Shown here: piece after piece, positions 21,690 through 31,959 of the stretch
Layout of the letters: every line of letters starts with the position of its first letter
How positions within the stretch are numbered: the first letter of the stretch is position 1
From: Mariannaea sp. PMI_226
Lineage: Eukaryota; Ascomycota; Sordariomycetes; Hypocreales; Nectriaceae
DNA length: 64,000 nucleotides
Assembly: GCA_024336345.1 (NCBI GenBank)
Contig: JANFOG010000009.1
Location: forward strand, 1,178,001-1,242,000
Direction of reading: 5' to 3'
Position numbers and translations under genes: made by a program
The notes under the pieces: generated by a model
Seen by the model: the letters and a program-made list of their open reading frames with translations, nothing else
What the model was told of the DNA's origin: nothing
Databases searched by the model: none

Positions 21690-22284
21690 CGTACCTTGCG
21701 GACCTAGATAATGCGCCTAGACAGGTAAAGCTCCCGGGCAGAAAGTCGTTAGCAAAGGCAAAGCTACTTACATAGGTACCTTACCTACCTACCTCTACAG
21801 GAGGTACCACAGGTAGCTGGAAGCTCTGCGACACTGGACAGGTCAGGTATGAAGCACAGCGGGTTCGTGCTACCCACCCCTCGCTGAGCAGCACCGACCA
21901 CCCAGAAATCCATTCGTGAGCCCAGCCTATAGTAAACAGTGTCGCTGGTAGGAACGCAACCCAGTCCACCTGAGCAACCATCTATCCATCAAACTGTCCA
22001 GCCTCTGCCACTACGATACATCGAAATCTCCACCTCAAATCTTCAACGCCATCGCCCTCATCACGACCGCTCATCCCCTCTCTCCCTTCGATCCTTACTC
22101 GGTCTCTCCTTTAGCTTGCTCTAGCTTACTCCCATCGCATCATCGCCTTCGCCCACCGCAGGTCTCCTGTGTCTCTGCTTCCGACCGAACATGCTTCCGC
22201 GCCCCCCGCTCCGCGTCGCTCCATCGTGATCGAGTCCCGCTCTCCCTGTTTCCCCGTGTTGCTTGAGCTTCTGCGCCCTTCCCC
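21690..22284. other. SEC3 upstream region
   Basis: About 600 bp. The part up to 21815 is rich in TACCTACC-type motifs. From 22000 to 22280 the + strand is strongly pyrimidine-rich, consistent with a SEC3 5' leader. Short open frames here look like leader sequence, not protein. Confidence 0.55.
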
Positions 22285-25200
22285 ATGGATCGCGCAAATG
22301 GCGGTGGCCCTGCTGCGGCAGCCAACCGGGCAGAACGTTTCGAAGATGAAAAGCGCCGCATCATCGAAAGCTGCTTCAACAAGAAGGATGTCGATGGCTC
22401 TCGTAAGTTGCGTCTGCCCACTCTGGGCCAACCACGCATAGCTTGGACCTCTCTCTTGAAGCTGACGTCTATACTTTGGATTCCTTAGTTCTCGAAACCT
22501 ATATTACTCATATACGAATAACCGAATACTCATCCTATCCCTCGACTCCTCCCCCTCCTCATGCTCGAACTCCTGATGTCCAGAAACCTCGAGTCATCAT
22601 CGTAGCCGTACGCAAGTCGGGCCGCGTCCGCATGCACAAGTCCAAAGAGAATGCGAACGGCACCTTTTCGATTGGCAAAACATGGAATCTTGACGACCTC
22701 TCTCATATCACCTCCTTTACCAACAGTCAAACTGAACCTTCCTATCGTGAATGGTTTGCCGATACTGGCTTCGTCGTTACCCTAGGGAAACCTTACTTTT
22801 GGCAGGCACAGACGGACAAGGAGAAGAAGTTTTTTATTGCCAGTCTGATCAAGATTTATGGCAAATATACAGGCGGCAAAGCCCCAGAGCTTGGCGGCTT
22901 TGATCCCAGGGAACTGGATCAGGTCATGGGAGCTGGACGTCGCCCCCCTGGAGCAGCTTCCTCTAGAACACCACAACCTCAAGCCGACCAAGGGCCCAGC
23001 AGCCAACTGAGCTCTTCTGCGTCCTCGCATCGTCCTCCCCCTAACCACCCGGGTCCTCTAGCACCGCCTAGCAGAGGCAATGCTGATGCCACGCGTCTTG
23101 GGAGGGCTCCTCCAAGTCGCCCTTCGATCAACGGCACCAACACCAGCTCCCCACAGGGAAGCATAGACTCCAATGCATCCAGGGAAAGGTTTCAGCCACC
23201 CTGGATGTCCCAAGGCAACAGGAGCCAGGACTCACTCGCCATGTCATTGGGTGCGAAAAGTGACGATGCTTCTAGCCTGCCTCCTCGATCTCGGAATGGA
23301 ATGGCTGGACCTGGTGCCCTGGGTCGATTTGCCGAACCTGCTGAGCGTCGTCAGTCACAAGCTTCTCCCGTCTTATCAACTTTATCAACTCCACAGATAC
23401 TTCAACAACCACAGCCCCCTACCCAACCTCAGCCTCCTTCGCAACTGCGGCCTCAGCCATACCAGCCTGAAAGGCCGCCTCCGGAACGAAGGCGACCGCC
23501 CATGGACCCGACTCGTCCTCATGATCGAGATCTGGTTCCGCCTCCCCTGCTGAGCCCGGCAAAGAAGCCAGAGCCTGTAGCGCCACCCCCGAGAAGTAGT
23601 GAACGTGACAGGACGTTTACTCGCAAAGATTCATCGAGCATGCAATCCGATAATACGTCGATTACCGGAAGCTTCAAAGACCGAGATATCCCAGCATCTG
23701 TCCCACGCACTCCCGATGTGGAAACATCAGAACCTGTGCCACCCCCGGTTTCAACGTTCAGAGAATCAATCTCTCCCGTGACACCTAGGTTTCCGGCTTC
23801 TGTATTAGAAGCCTCTCCAATTATTCAACCAGCTCCGACGCCACCCCCTGAACCTCCAGTTATCCCCCCGGCCGCCCTGCCTGTTGACGTTCCTACCAAA
23901 TCAACGCCGGTGGCATCTCCAATCGAGAAGCCAGCTACGGTTATTCCTGTGGCACCTCCCGATCCAGGAGAGGCCCGTCCTGGCTTAGGTCCTATGATCA
24001 GAGCTAAAAAGTCTAGGGGTGAGATTGCCGGTGCCTTCTGGAAGGCGGCTTCAGCTGCCTCCGCAGCAGGTGCATTTAAGCCTGCAGCAGGTGCATTTAA
24101 GCCTCGGCCTGGTGGTGCCGGAGACCGTCTACGACAAGCTCAGAACAAGAGCGAAGATGGTCCTGATGGCATCACTGGTGTGGTTCCCGCTCCACCTCGT
24201 GCACCAGAGGTACCCAAAGAACCTGTGCAAGAGACGACGCAAACCACAGAGAAGCAAACGCCCTCAGTCCCGGAACCCCCCAAGATCTCCGCAAAGTCCC
24301 CTAACAGGAATTCTCTTATTCCAGAAGTAAAGGTGTCTGTTCCAAGCAGACCAACAAGTTCCCATGGTCCCGTGCAAGAAGTCACACCGCCAAAGAAGGC
24401 TGAAAAGACGGCCAAGCGCAGGGATGTTAACGCGGGCAATGACGTTCGATACCTTCAAACGTTAGGTGTGGATCCAAGTGTTCTTGATGACCGAAGCGAT
24501 GAGTTCTGCAACTGGCTAGATTTCTTCGGATGGGTTCCTGGAGAGCAAATGCGAACTCGGCATGTTGATGAGATGCAGATTGAGGTTGACCGGGAAATGA
24601 ATAAAGCTCAAGCTGGAGGTTGGCTAGCACGCTTCCGTGAAGAAGATGAGCGTGTCGATGCTATCAAGCATGGCATTGATCTTGCTATTGCGGAGTGCGA
24701 GGAGCTAGACAATCTTCTAACGTTGTATTCAGTTGAGCTTTCCGTAAGTCATCATGCACATCGAAAAATCTTTGATATCTTGCTAACATATCATAGACCC
24801 TTTCGGATGATATTGCGTATATTGAAGCGCAAGGCCAAGGTCTTCAGGTCCAGGCTGCAAATCAAAAGCTGCTGAAGAAAGAACTTGAATCTCTCCTCGA
24901 GACTTGTGCTATTACGAGTGACGATCTTCAGGCACTAAGATTATCGCCTCTGGATGGTATCCAAGGGTTAGGCGAGGTGGAAACTGCTCTGGTGACTCTC
25001 TTCAAGGCTATGATGAAGATCGATCCTACCTTAAGCGGCGACCCTATGAAGGATATGACAATGGATTCAGACCAAATTCATGGATTCAACAGCGATTATG
25101 GCCAGATGAGGATTGTGCGAGAGAAAAAGGAGACATATTCGCGGGAAAGCAAAGCATTCATTGTTCGACTTACTGATTTCATGTCGAAGCAGTTTGACGC

Positions 25201-26929
25201 AGCTTTCAATGAGACAAAGCTAGCAATGGAGGGAGCGCTTTCTCGAAAAGTCGACTCCACTCATCACGACATTGGACGAGACGTTCTGTGGAGGTTCCAC
25301 ACCCTGATGCTATATGCAAGGGATGTTGAGTTGGAAGACTGGAATCGCATGATCCAGATCTACCAGGACAAGAGCCAGCCTGTGTACCGAGTCGAGTTCC
25401 AGAATGTTATTGCTATCTGGCGTAAGAACGCGAGAAAACTAACGGGCGAGGAGTCCGAACTCCTCTTCTCGTCCCAGGTTGAGAAACATCACGAGGGTGG
25501 TGTCGGTGGTGTCGCTAACACGGCAAGAAAGCTGACTGTCAAGCGAAGTCAGACTCTTGCGCGGGCTCTCCGATCGCCGCTTGCAGATGGCGGCAGCCGC
25601 ACTTCTGTGGAAAAGATGCCCAGTTCTACTCCTTCTCCTATTAGCGACAGCCGAAGTCTCCCATATGAGGTGTTTGCAGGAGTTATGGATGATCTGCTGC
25701 CTCTTGTCCAAATGGAGCAGAACTTCATTGTCGACTTCTTCCATGCAACGACACTTGAACAAGTTGACTTTCCCGACGCTGTGGCAGGCACTCAGCCCGC
25801 AAACCGTCGTGGAAGTGACCTGAAACGATCGCGTCTCATGGAGCCAGATCGTGATCTTGCTAGACGTATCACTAGGGCTATGGAAACAATTTTCTCGTTT
25901 TTGGAACAGGAATTGTCGCGTCTCATGGAGTGGGTTGCTGGGCAGGATCCTCTGTATGTTCAATCCTTTTCTGGTTCTCTGTTCTTTTTCTTGGTTAGCT
26001 AACAAGTGCGCAGACAAGGGGTTGGTGTTCTGGCCACGATAGAGAAGAAGCAAAGCGAGATAAGCCAGTCCAACCAGGACTTCCTCAACACGCTTTTGCA
26101 GAAACTAAACGGACACCTGGAGAGTCGATTCAAGAAGTTTGTTGATGAGCAGATCCGAGCCATCGAGGAAACGAAAGTCAAAATCAACAAGCGTAAGGGT
26201 GTGATATCTTTTATCCGTGTATTCCCACCATTTTCGGCTGCCGTCGAGAACATGATGCCCAGTACCGACCCCAACCTATCGACCCGGCAAACAGTTGATC
26301 GCGAATATGATCGTCTATTAAAGACAATGTTCGACTCACTAATGGTTATTGCTCGGGAGAACCCAGCGGTGGGTGTCACTAGTGGCTCAGCTGACCCAGA
26401 GGACAAGGAAGCACTCAACTTCCACATTCTCTTGATTGAAAATATGAACCATTTTATCGAAGAGACGGAAACTCGCGGGCTAGAGGTGCTCGAGGAATGG
26501 AAGGAGCAGGCGAATGCGACATACCACGAGCATATGAATCTCTATCTCAACGCTGTTATGAGACGGCCTTTGGGCAAGGTATTGGAGCACCTGGAGAACA
26601 TGGAGGCTCAATTGCAGAGCGGCAAGTCTCCATCTTCGATTGCGGCACAGCCGTCGAATAGCAAGATGGTGTTCAACAAGGTGTTGGGCAACTACGATGG
26701 CAAGGAAGTACGCAAGGGCATTGAAGCGCTTCGAAAGCGAGTAGAGAAGCACTTTGGCGATGCTGACGACCCGACATTGAGCCGAGCATTAGTTGCTAAG
26801 GTGCTCATGGAATGCGAGCGATTTTATGAGGAGGTGGAGACAAGAATCGGTAGAGTGACAACGGATGTGTACGGCGGAGATGTACTGTTCGAGTGGCCTC
26901 GTGCTGAGGCAAAGGCTGCATTCCGATGA
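22285..26929 (+). CDS. SEC3: Exocyst complex component Sec3
   Basis: Subunit of the exocyst, which tethers secretory vesicles at growth sites such as hyphal tips; Sec3 marks the membrane through phosphoinositide and Rho binding. Four exons: 22285..22402, 22489..24743, 24797..25953, 26014..26929 (introns 86, 53 and 60 nt), 1481 aa, the length usual in filamentous fungi. The N-terminus (MDRANGGGPAAAANRAERF) leads into the PH-like PIP2-binding domain at about 40-160 (PRVIIVAVRKSGRVRMHKSK, TGFVVTLGKPYFWQAQT). A long disordered Pro/Ser-rich region at about 180-690 follows, then coiled coil and the helical Sec3 C-terminal domain from about 690 to the end. A 21-bp in-frame tandem duplication lies in the disordered part. 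Confidence 0.94.
24063..24104 (+). repeat. In-frame 21-bp tandem duplication in SEC3
   Basis: Two identical 21-bp copies, each starting GCAGCAGGTGC, encode the heptad AAGAFKP twice inside the disordered region of Sec3. They are immediately preceded by Ala-rich sequence. Confidence 0.9.
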
Positions 26930-26978
26930 GATGGATAAAAGAACACAAAAAGATGATACGCTGTGTGAGAAGGACAGA

Positions 26979-27036
26979 CAGAGAGAGGAGAGAGGGGAGG
27001 GAGAGAGAGAGAGAGAGAGTCTGTGTGTGTGTGTGA
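26979..27036. repeat. Compound GA and GT microsatellite
   Basis: An imperfect GA run followed by a GT run, in the presumed SEC3 3' UTR. Confidence 0.85.
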
Positions 27037-27827
27037 GTGAGATGACTTATTCGATTGCATCGAATGGTATAGCATCGGCTGTTGACTTTTTTTTCACATA
27101 TGGGAGGAGTGACAACGAGGTACGAGAAGAGATGAGATGGAACAACAAGCGAGGAAAAGACGAGAAGGAATGAAAGCCGTATGTATACTAGGACACTACG
27201 TTACGTTACGTATTTGATCATGAGATGAGAGACGGACACATATGTGCTCATGACCGACGACGTCTTCGATGTGGTGGATTTTGGTTTAACAGCTTGTTTG
27301 TTTCAATATGTTAGCATACTCGGTACTCTAATCATGCACGGTACTCGGAACATATTGAAGAACAAGAGCACTTGCAGGTCAAGGATATAGATATGGAAGG
27401 GTTTTACGAGAGAATAATGATATGAAAGTGGTTCGTTGTTGGTGTTGTTATATTTTCATTGATTATGTTGGTAATAGTTGATTATTACCTACCTGCCTAT
27501 CTATTCTGCCAACAGTGTGGCGTGAACAGACGTACATACACAATGTACGTGCGTGCAGTGCTTTCCTGAGGTTGGTTGTTTAAAACGCATCGAGCCATTT
27601 ATTAACTACAGTTACGCGACGCGTTGTGCTAGTTTCGCGATTGCCACTGACGTAGGTACCTTGATGGGTGCTACTGTATGATTGGTATCGAGTACCTACT
27701 CCGTACCTTGCGTAGCTTGCGTACGTTCTTTTTGTAGCACTTTGCTGATCTTTTGGGCTGTTTGTACCCCTGCCATAGAAGAAGCATGCACTGCACACTG
27801 TGTTGGAGAGAGGTACCTCTACCCAAG

Positions 27828-27855
27828 GGACCTAGGTACATGGACCTAGGTACAT
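27828..27855. repeat. 14-bp tandem duplication with CCTAGG core
   Basis: GGACCTAGGTACAT occurs twice in direct succession. It belongs to the GGTACCT/CCTAGG motif class seen in many spacers of this window. Confidence 0.85.
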
Positions 27856-28114
27856 TGTCTCGGGCGCGCAGATCCCCACCGACGGGCGTCTTTTAAAGTG
27901 ATTGCCTTGGTCCAACCGCCAAAAGGGCGCCAAGACAACCTCATCGCAGCGCGGTAAACGTGCGTCGCTCCAACTCATCTCTCACAACCACACTGCTGTA
28001 ACACACATCCTTGGATCAGGTCGGTTCAGAATCCCAGAAAGTAAAACCGGCTCTTTTCTTTCCTCACCCATCCACTGCCCGAATCGAAGCTTGGTCCGCC
28101 AAACAGCGTCACTC

Positions 28115-28146
28115 ACAGACACACACACACCATACACACACACATT
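28115..28146. repeat. CA-rich microsatellite in a 5' leader
   Basis: Imperfect ACACAC run ending about 15 bp before the ATG at 28162, so it would lie in the 5' UTR of the 927-aa gene. Confidence 0.8.
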
Positions 28147-28161
28147 CTCTCAGGCGCAATT

Positions 28162-30945
28162 ATGCCCCCACAGACCCGCTCCCGCGGTGTCCCGGCCCCA
28201 AGTCGAGTCTATCACTCAACACCAGCCGAGCAGCAAGCTCACTTCCCTGCGCGAAGAAAAGTCGTTCGAACATATGGAAAGCAGGCGCGCAAGAAGGATA
28301 ATGTGGCCCCTGCCCGGTCTCTGCGACAGCAGACATTGACGCAGATCGATTTTGTCTCGAGCTTCGAAGAGGAGAGAGACCCGGTGGTCTTCAGTGACAG
28401 CGACAGCAACAGCGATGGGGATGAAAAGGATGAAGACGATACCGAGATAGATGAAGACAAAGAAAACCGGAGTGTGCAGAATCAAGAGATTACCGAAGAG
28501 GAGGAAGATGAAGAACCAATCTCCAGTGGAAGGAAACGGAGGGCAAATTCGACGAGACCTACGACCAAGAATGAGAGGACGAAACGAAGGCGAACCGTTG
28601 GCGACGACCCTAATGCCACCCATGACGACACAGAAAACGAAAAGGGAAACCGACGAAAGACGCTTGGCGACCTCCCAACTTCTAGCTACCACACCCAGAC
28701 TCTAACGCAATTTCTTGGCCGCGACCCCTCACACACACTCTTCATCCGTGACTCGGACGATGAAGGCGAGGACGGGTTTGAGGACTGGCTACAGGATCCA
28801 ACAAGTCCGAGCCCTCTTCGTCGCCGGAAGAATGTCGATCATACACCTTCCACCGCACGGAAGCTGCGATTCGTTTCGCCGGACAGGACGCAGGCCGTCT
28901 CTGAATCTCCCACCACAACCCGCCAAGAATCCGTTGTACCGCAGACTCCCATAAAGGTCCGGACTCCCGCCAAACCAACGGTCCGCGATGAGATACCTTC
29001 CTCTGATCAACTCTCCTCCCCGCTGGATATGCCCACACCCGTACACAGGATGATGGAACGATACGGCCCACCCAATGCAGTCGGTTCACCTCTGAAGAAT
29101 AAATCATCGCCAACTCCAAAGTCGATTCTGAAGCGACTACCAGGAGAAACACGCTCTCGCAATTTATCAACTCCCCGGAAGAAAGAGGTCGTCATTCAGG
29201 ATTCTCTTGCAACAGAGAGTTGGGGCAATGAAGAGCCCACGCCACAACGAAGCCAGAAACTGGGTTCACCCATCATCAACAGAGTTGACTCAGCAGAGAC
29301 AGAAGAGACGTCATCGGCTTTGGATGAGATGGAGACACCAACCAAACCCAGACATAGATACGAAAGTACCGAACCTGGCCACGAGAGCAAAACTGGAAAT
29401 GCAACTCCAAGAAAACTGAGCTTCTCGCCTCGGAAGGGGAAACGCATCATCATGGACGAAATTCCTGATTCGGATGAGGAGGACGGTGACTTTGACGTCT
29501 TTGACGAAAATCAAGATGAACACGAATTTGTTGCCGGACCCGTGACCCAACTGGTCATGAGTGAGATTTCGTCTACTGAGGAACCTCTAAGGTCAAGGTC
29601 AACATCGTCTTCTGCACTTGAAATAAGCGGTCAAGAGAATATGGCCCCCGCATCCTCAATAGAAACGACCAAGACAAGGCGTCCACAAATGACTTCATCG
29701 CCACTCGTTGATGCCGCCCCAAGCTCACAGCCTACAACCCTCCCTCCCACCTCTCCCTCAGGACGGAAAGTAATCAGCAACCGCCGTCGTGTTCGCGAGC
29801 CGCTGCACGCACCTACCGTGAACCAGACGCAACCTCTAGAATCACAACGTGTGCCTGTCCCGACTCTTCAGGCTTTACCGCCCGCCTCAGCCAGGACGGA
29901 TATCATCCTTCCACTGGATCGGGATATCCTTGCAAACGTGCTGGAGGGCTACCAGGCAGATCTCCGCCTATCTTTCAAGATTCCTCCCCAAGTTGTCCGC
30001 TTCTGGCTCTTCGACGGCAACATGCTACAGTACATGGCTTGCGCAGACCCAGGACGAATCGACGGATCCGAATCATGGCGATATGCCTTGCCTCAGGTGT
30101 ACGAGCTAAATAACCCTGTGGATGATAAAAGCATGCGCGAAGAGGAATGGGTCGATGGCGAAATTGATCGCTACGCTTACCTGCCACCTGCACTCGTGGG
30201 TCAGCTGTTGTGGAATCTTCGACATGCCGTCTTTAGCGAGGGCGACGCCCACCCGTTGCCTCGGGAAGAAGAGGAGGAGGAAGATGAGGATAATGATGAA
30301 CAGGTTCAACTTCTTCCCAGCCCTTCCCGTCCTCAGGGGAAGAAGAATCCCACGCCTACGCCGAGCCTCAGTGTCTCGCAACAGGTCGAAGCTCAACTCC
30401 AGAGCGAGTTTGAACAGTCAACCCATGTCCCAACTTCGGATGACATTCTTGTTCCCTCAACACCTGAGGGTGAGAATGATAAGCAACAGCGAAAGACTTC
30501 GACAACAAACTCAATTTCATCAACACCAACAAGAGCCAGCTCAAAGAACTCTGGTATCAACACTTTCAAACCGCCTCCTGCACGCCTACCGCCTCTAACT
30601 CCTTTCGCACCATCATCATACCGCGCCTCCCGTCCTCCCCTCAACCCTGTCCGTCCCTCCCAAGCCACTACCGTCTCACAAACTTCCACACCCGAGAAGG
30701 CCTCAACACCTCACCAGGGCTTCTCGTATCCGCAGCTCCTCCCTTCAAGCAGTCTCCTCTTCAACGATGATTCGCCGCTGCACTTGCCCTCAGAGCTTGC
30801 TGCCGTTGCCGACAACGGTACGGGGGTTGAGGAGTCCCAGCTTCTGACGAAGAGCCAGACTCTGCCGGATAGTCTCATCAGGGATGACGACTGTATGCCG
30901 CCTGAGATATGGGACTCGGACGATGATCTGGATACGAGATTATGA
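28162..30945 (+). CDS. Acidic, disordered nuclear-type protein, 927 aa, unknown
   Basis: Single uninterrupted exon, start ATG at 28162 (MPPQTRSRGVPAPS). I do not recognise the family. Two related motifs occur in the first 200 residues, RQQTLTQIDFV and HTQTLTQFLG, each followed by an acidic DSD patch (VFSDSDSNSDGDE; FIRDSDDEGED). The Q-x-x-L-x-x-F/I spacing faintly resembles a PCNA-interacting box. The middle is disordered, with basic clusters (KRRRTVGDD, RKGKRIIMDEI), many SP/TP sites and repeated acidic I-P-D-S-D motifs (EIPDSDEEDGDFD). The only folded-looking part is about 575-690 (PLDRDILANVLEGY, VVRFWLFDGNMLQYM, YAYLPPALVGQLLWNLRH). The C-terminus is acidic. A nuclear chromosome-associated role is a guess from composition alone. 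Confidence 0.85.
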   Translation: MPPQTRSRGVPAPSRVYHSTPAEQQAHFPARRKVVRTYGKQARKKDNVAPARSLRQQTLTQIDFVSSFEEERDPVVFSDSDSNSDGDEKDEDDTEIDEDKENRSVQNQEITEEEEDEEPISSGRKRRANSTRPTTKNERTKRRRTVGDDPNATHDDTENEKGNRRKTLGDLPTSSYHTQTLTQFLGRDPSHTLFIRDSDDEGEDGFEDWLQDPTSPSPLRRRKNVDHTPSTARKLRFVSPDRTQAVSESPTTTRQESVVPQTPIKVRTPAKPTVRDEIPSSDQLSSPLDMPTPVHRMMERYGPPNAVGSPLKNKSSPTPKSILKRLPGETRSRNLSTPRKKEVVIQDSLATESWGNEEPTPQRSQKLGSPIINRVDSAETEETSSALDEMETPTKPRHRYESTEPGHESKTGNATPRKLSFSPRKGKRIIMDEIPDSDEEDGDFDVFDENQDEHEFVAGPVTQLVMSEISSTEEPLRSRSTSSSALEISGQENMAPASSIETTKTRRPQMTSSPLVDAAPSSQPTTLPPTSPSGRKVISNRRRVREPLHAPTVNQTQPLESQRVPVPTLQALPPASARTDIILPLDRDILANVLEGYQADLRLSFKIPPQVVRFWLFDGNMLQYMACADPGRIDGSESWRYALPQVYELNNPVDDKSMREEEWVDGEIDRYAYLPPALVGQLLWNLRHAVFSEGDAHPLPREEEEEEDEDNDEQVQLLPSPSRPQGKKNPTPTPSLSVSQQVEAQLQSEFEQSTHVPTSDDILVPSTPEGENDKQQRKTSTTNSISSTPTRASSKNSGINTFKPPPARLPPLTPFAPSSYRASRPPLNPVRPSQATTVSQTSTPEKASTPHQGFSYPQLLPSSSLLFNDDSPLHLPSELAAVADNGTGVEESQLLTKSQTLPDSLIRDDDCMPPEIWDSDDDLDTRL

Positions 30946-31959
30946 ACCAAAAAATTCGGAAAAGAAAAAAAAAACACATCAACGAACGATAATTAATCTA
31001 GCCATAATCCCCCCCTCCCCCACTGCATGGTATTCCCTACTGTCTTGTTTATGAAGAGATTGCAACTTGTTGGTTGCCGTTGTTACTGGACACTTCTCTC
31101 TATTGTGTGAGAGAAGAACGAATTTCGAAAGGAAGAACATCAATGATAGCGTTAATGATATTTTCTCGTGATGACATCGAGAAAAATTGTACGATAATAG
31201 CCCCAGCTCAAACGTTCGGTATTGATAGTTGTTTTTACGTATAAGATTAAGTGCAGCTGCCATGAAACCAAGCAAATACATAAATGAAACGCCCAGATAC
31301 ATATACCAGAAGACATGTCTTGAACCCTATCAGTCAATCAAAATTGAAAAAAAAAGAAAGAAAAAAAAACACAAAACTTGTCCTAGCATTGCCTACCTTG
31401 ACAGTCACAATGTTAGACGAAAGGTAAGAGAAAGTCAACAAAACACTCAATTTCATCTCTAATGAGAACTATTCATTTGGAAATACTTGTACGGCCTTTT
31501 CTTTTCCCCCTTGGAGCTCTCAGACACCCTCCCAAAGACGGAAATAGTTAAGGGATTTTGTGCTAATATCAATTCATCCCTCGCAATTCTGTTGGAAAAA
31601 AAGATTAATTCCCTGCGCCCATGTAACACCAGTGATGCAATTGTTCGTTGAGAGCGCGTAGAGTCCATGCCTTGTCTATTCCCGCCTTCCAGGTCCATCA
31701 GCAAAAAAGTCTGTGTTCGTGTCGTGAGTGGTAATCAAAGTGTCCATAATTGCGATCACCACGCGTTTCTCAAAGGAGGGGAGGGGATTGGAGAGGAGCG
31801 TGGAGGATGTGAACTGTGTGTACACGGTGTGTGGTGTGAGTGGTGTGAAGGTGGGCGAGGACGGATGCGTGTATGTATGTGTGTGTGTAAGTTGTCGAAT
31901 TCGGAGGGAGTAATGTTGTCGTGCGTATATTGTGACAATTTTGGCACATCAAAGCCTGT
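30946..31959. other. Convergent intergenic region
   Basis: About 1 kb between convergent genes. A-rich runs at 31350-31375 and a GT-rich tract (listed separately). No credible ORF. Confidence 0.6.
31812..31889. repeat. GT-rich low-complexity tract
   Basis: Interrupted GTGTG and GTATGT runs just past the UFD4 stop codon, in its likely 3' UTR. Confidence 0.8.

Larger units (their letters stand above)
26930..28161. other. Intergenic region after SEC3
   Basis: About 1.2 kb with a GA/GT microsatellite just past SEC3, the GGTACC-rich stretch near 27650-27860 and a CA-rich leader before the next gene. No credible ORF or RNA gene. Confidence 0.6.
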
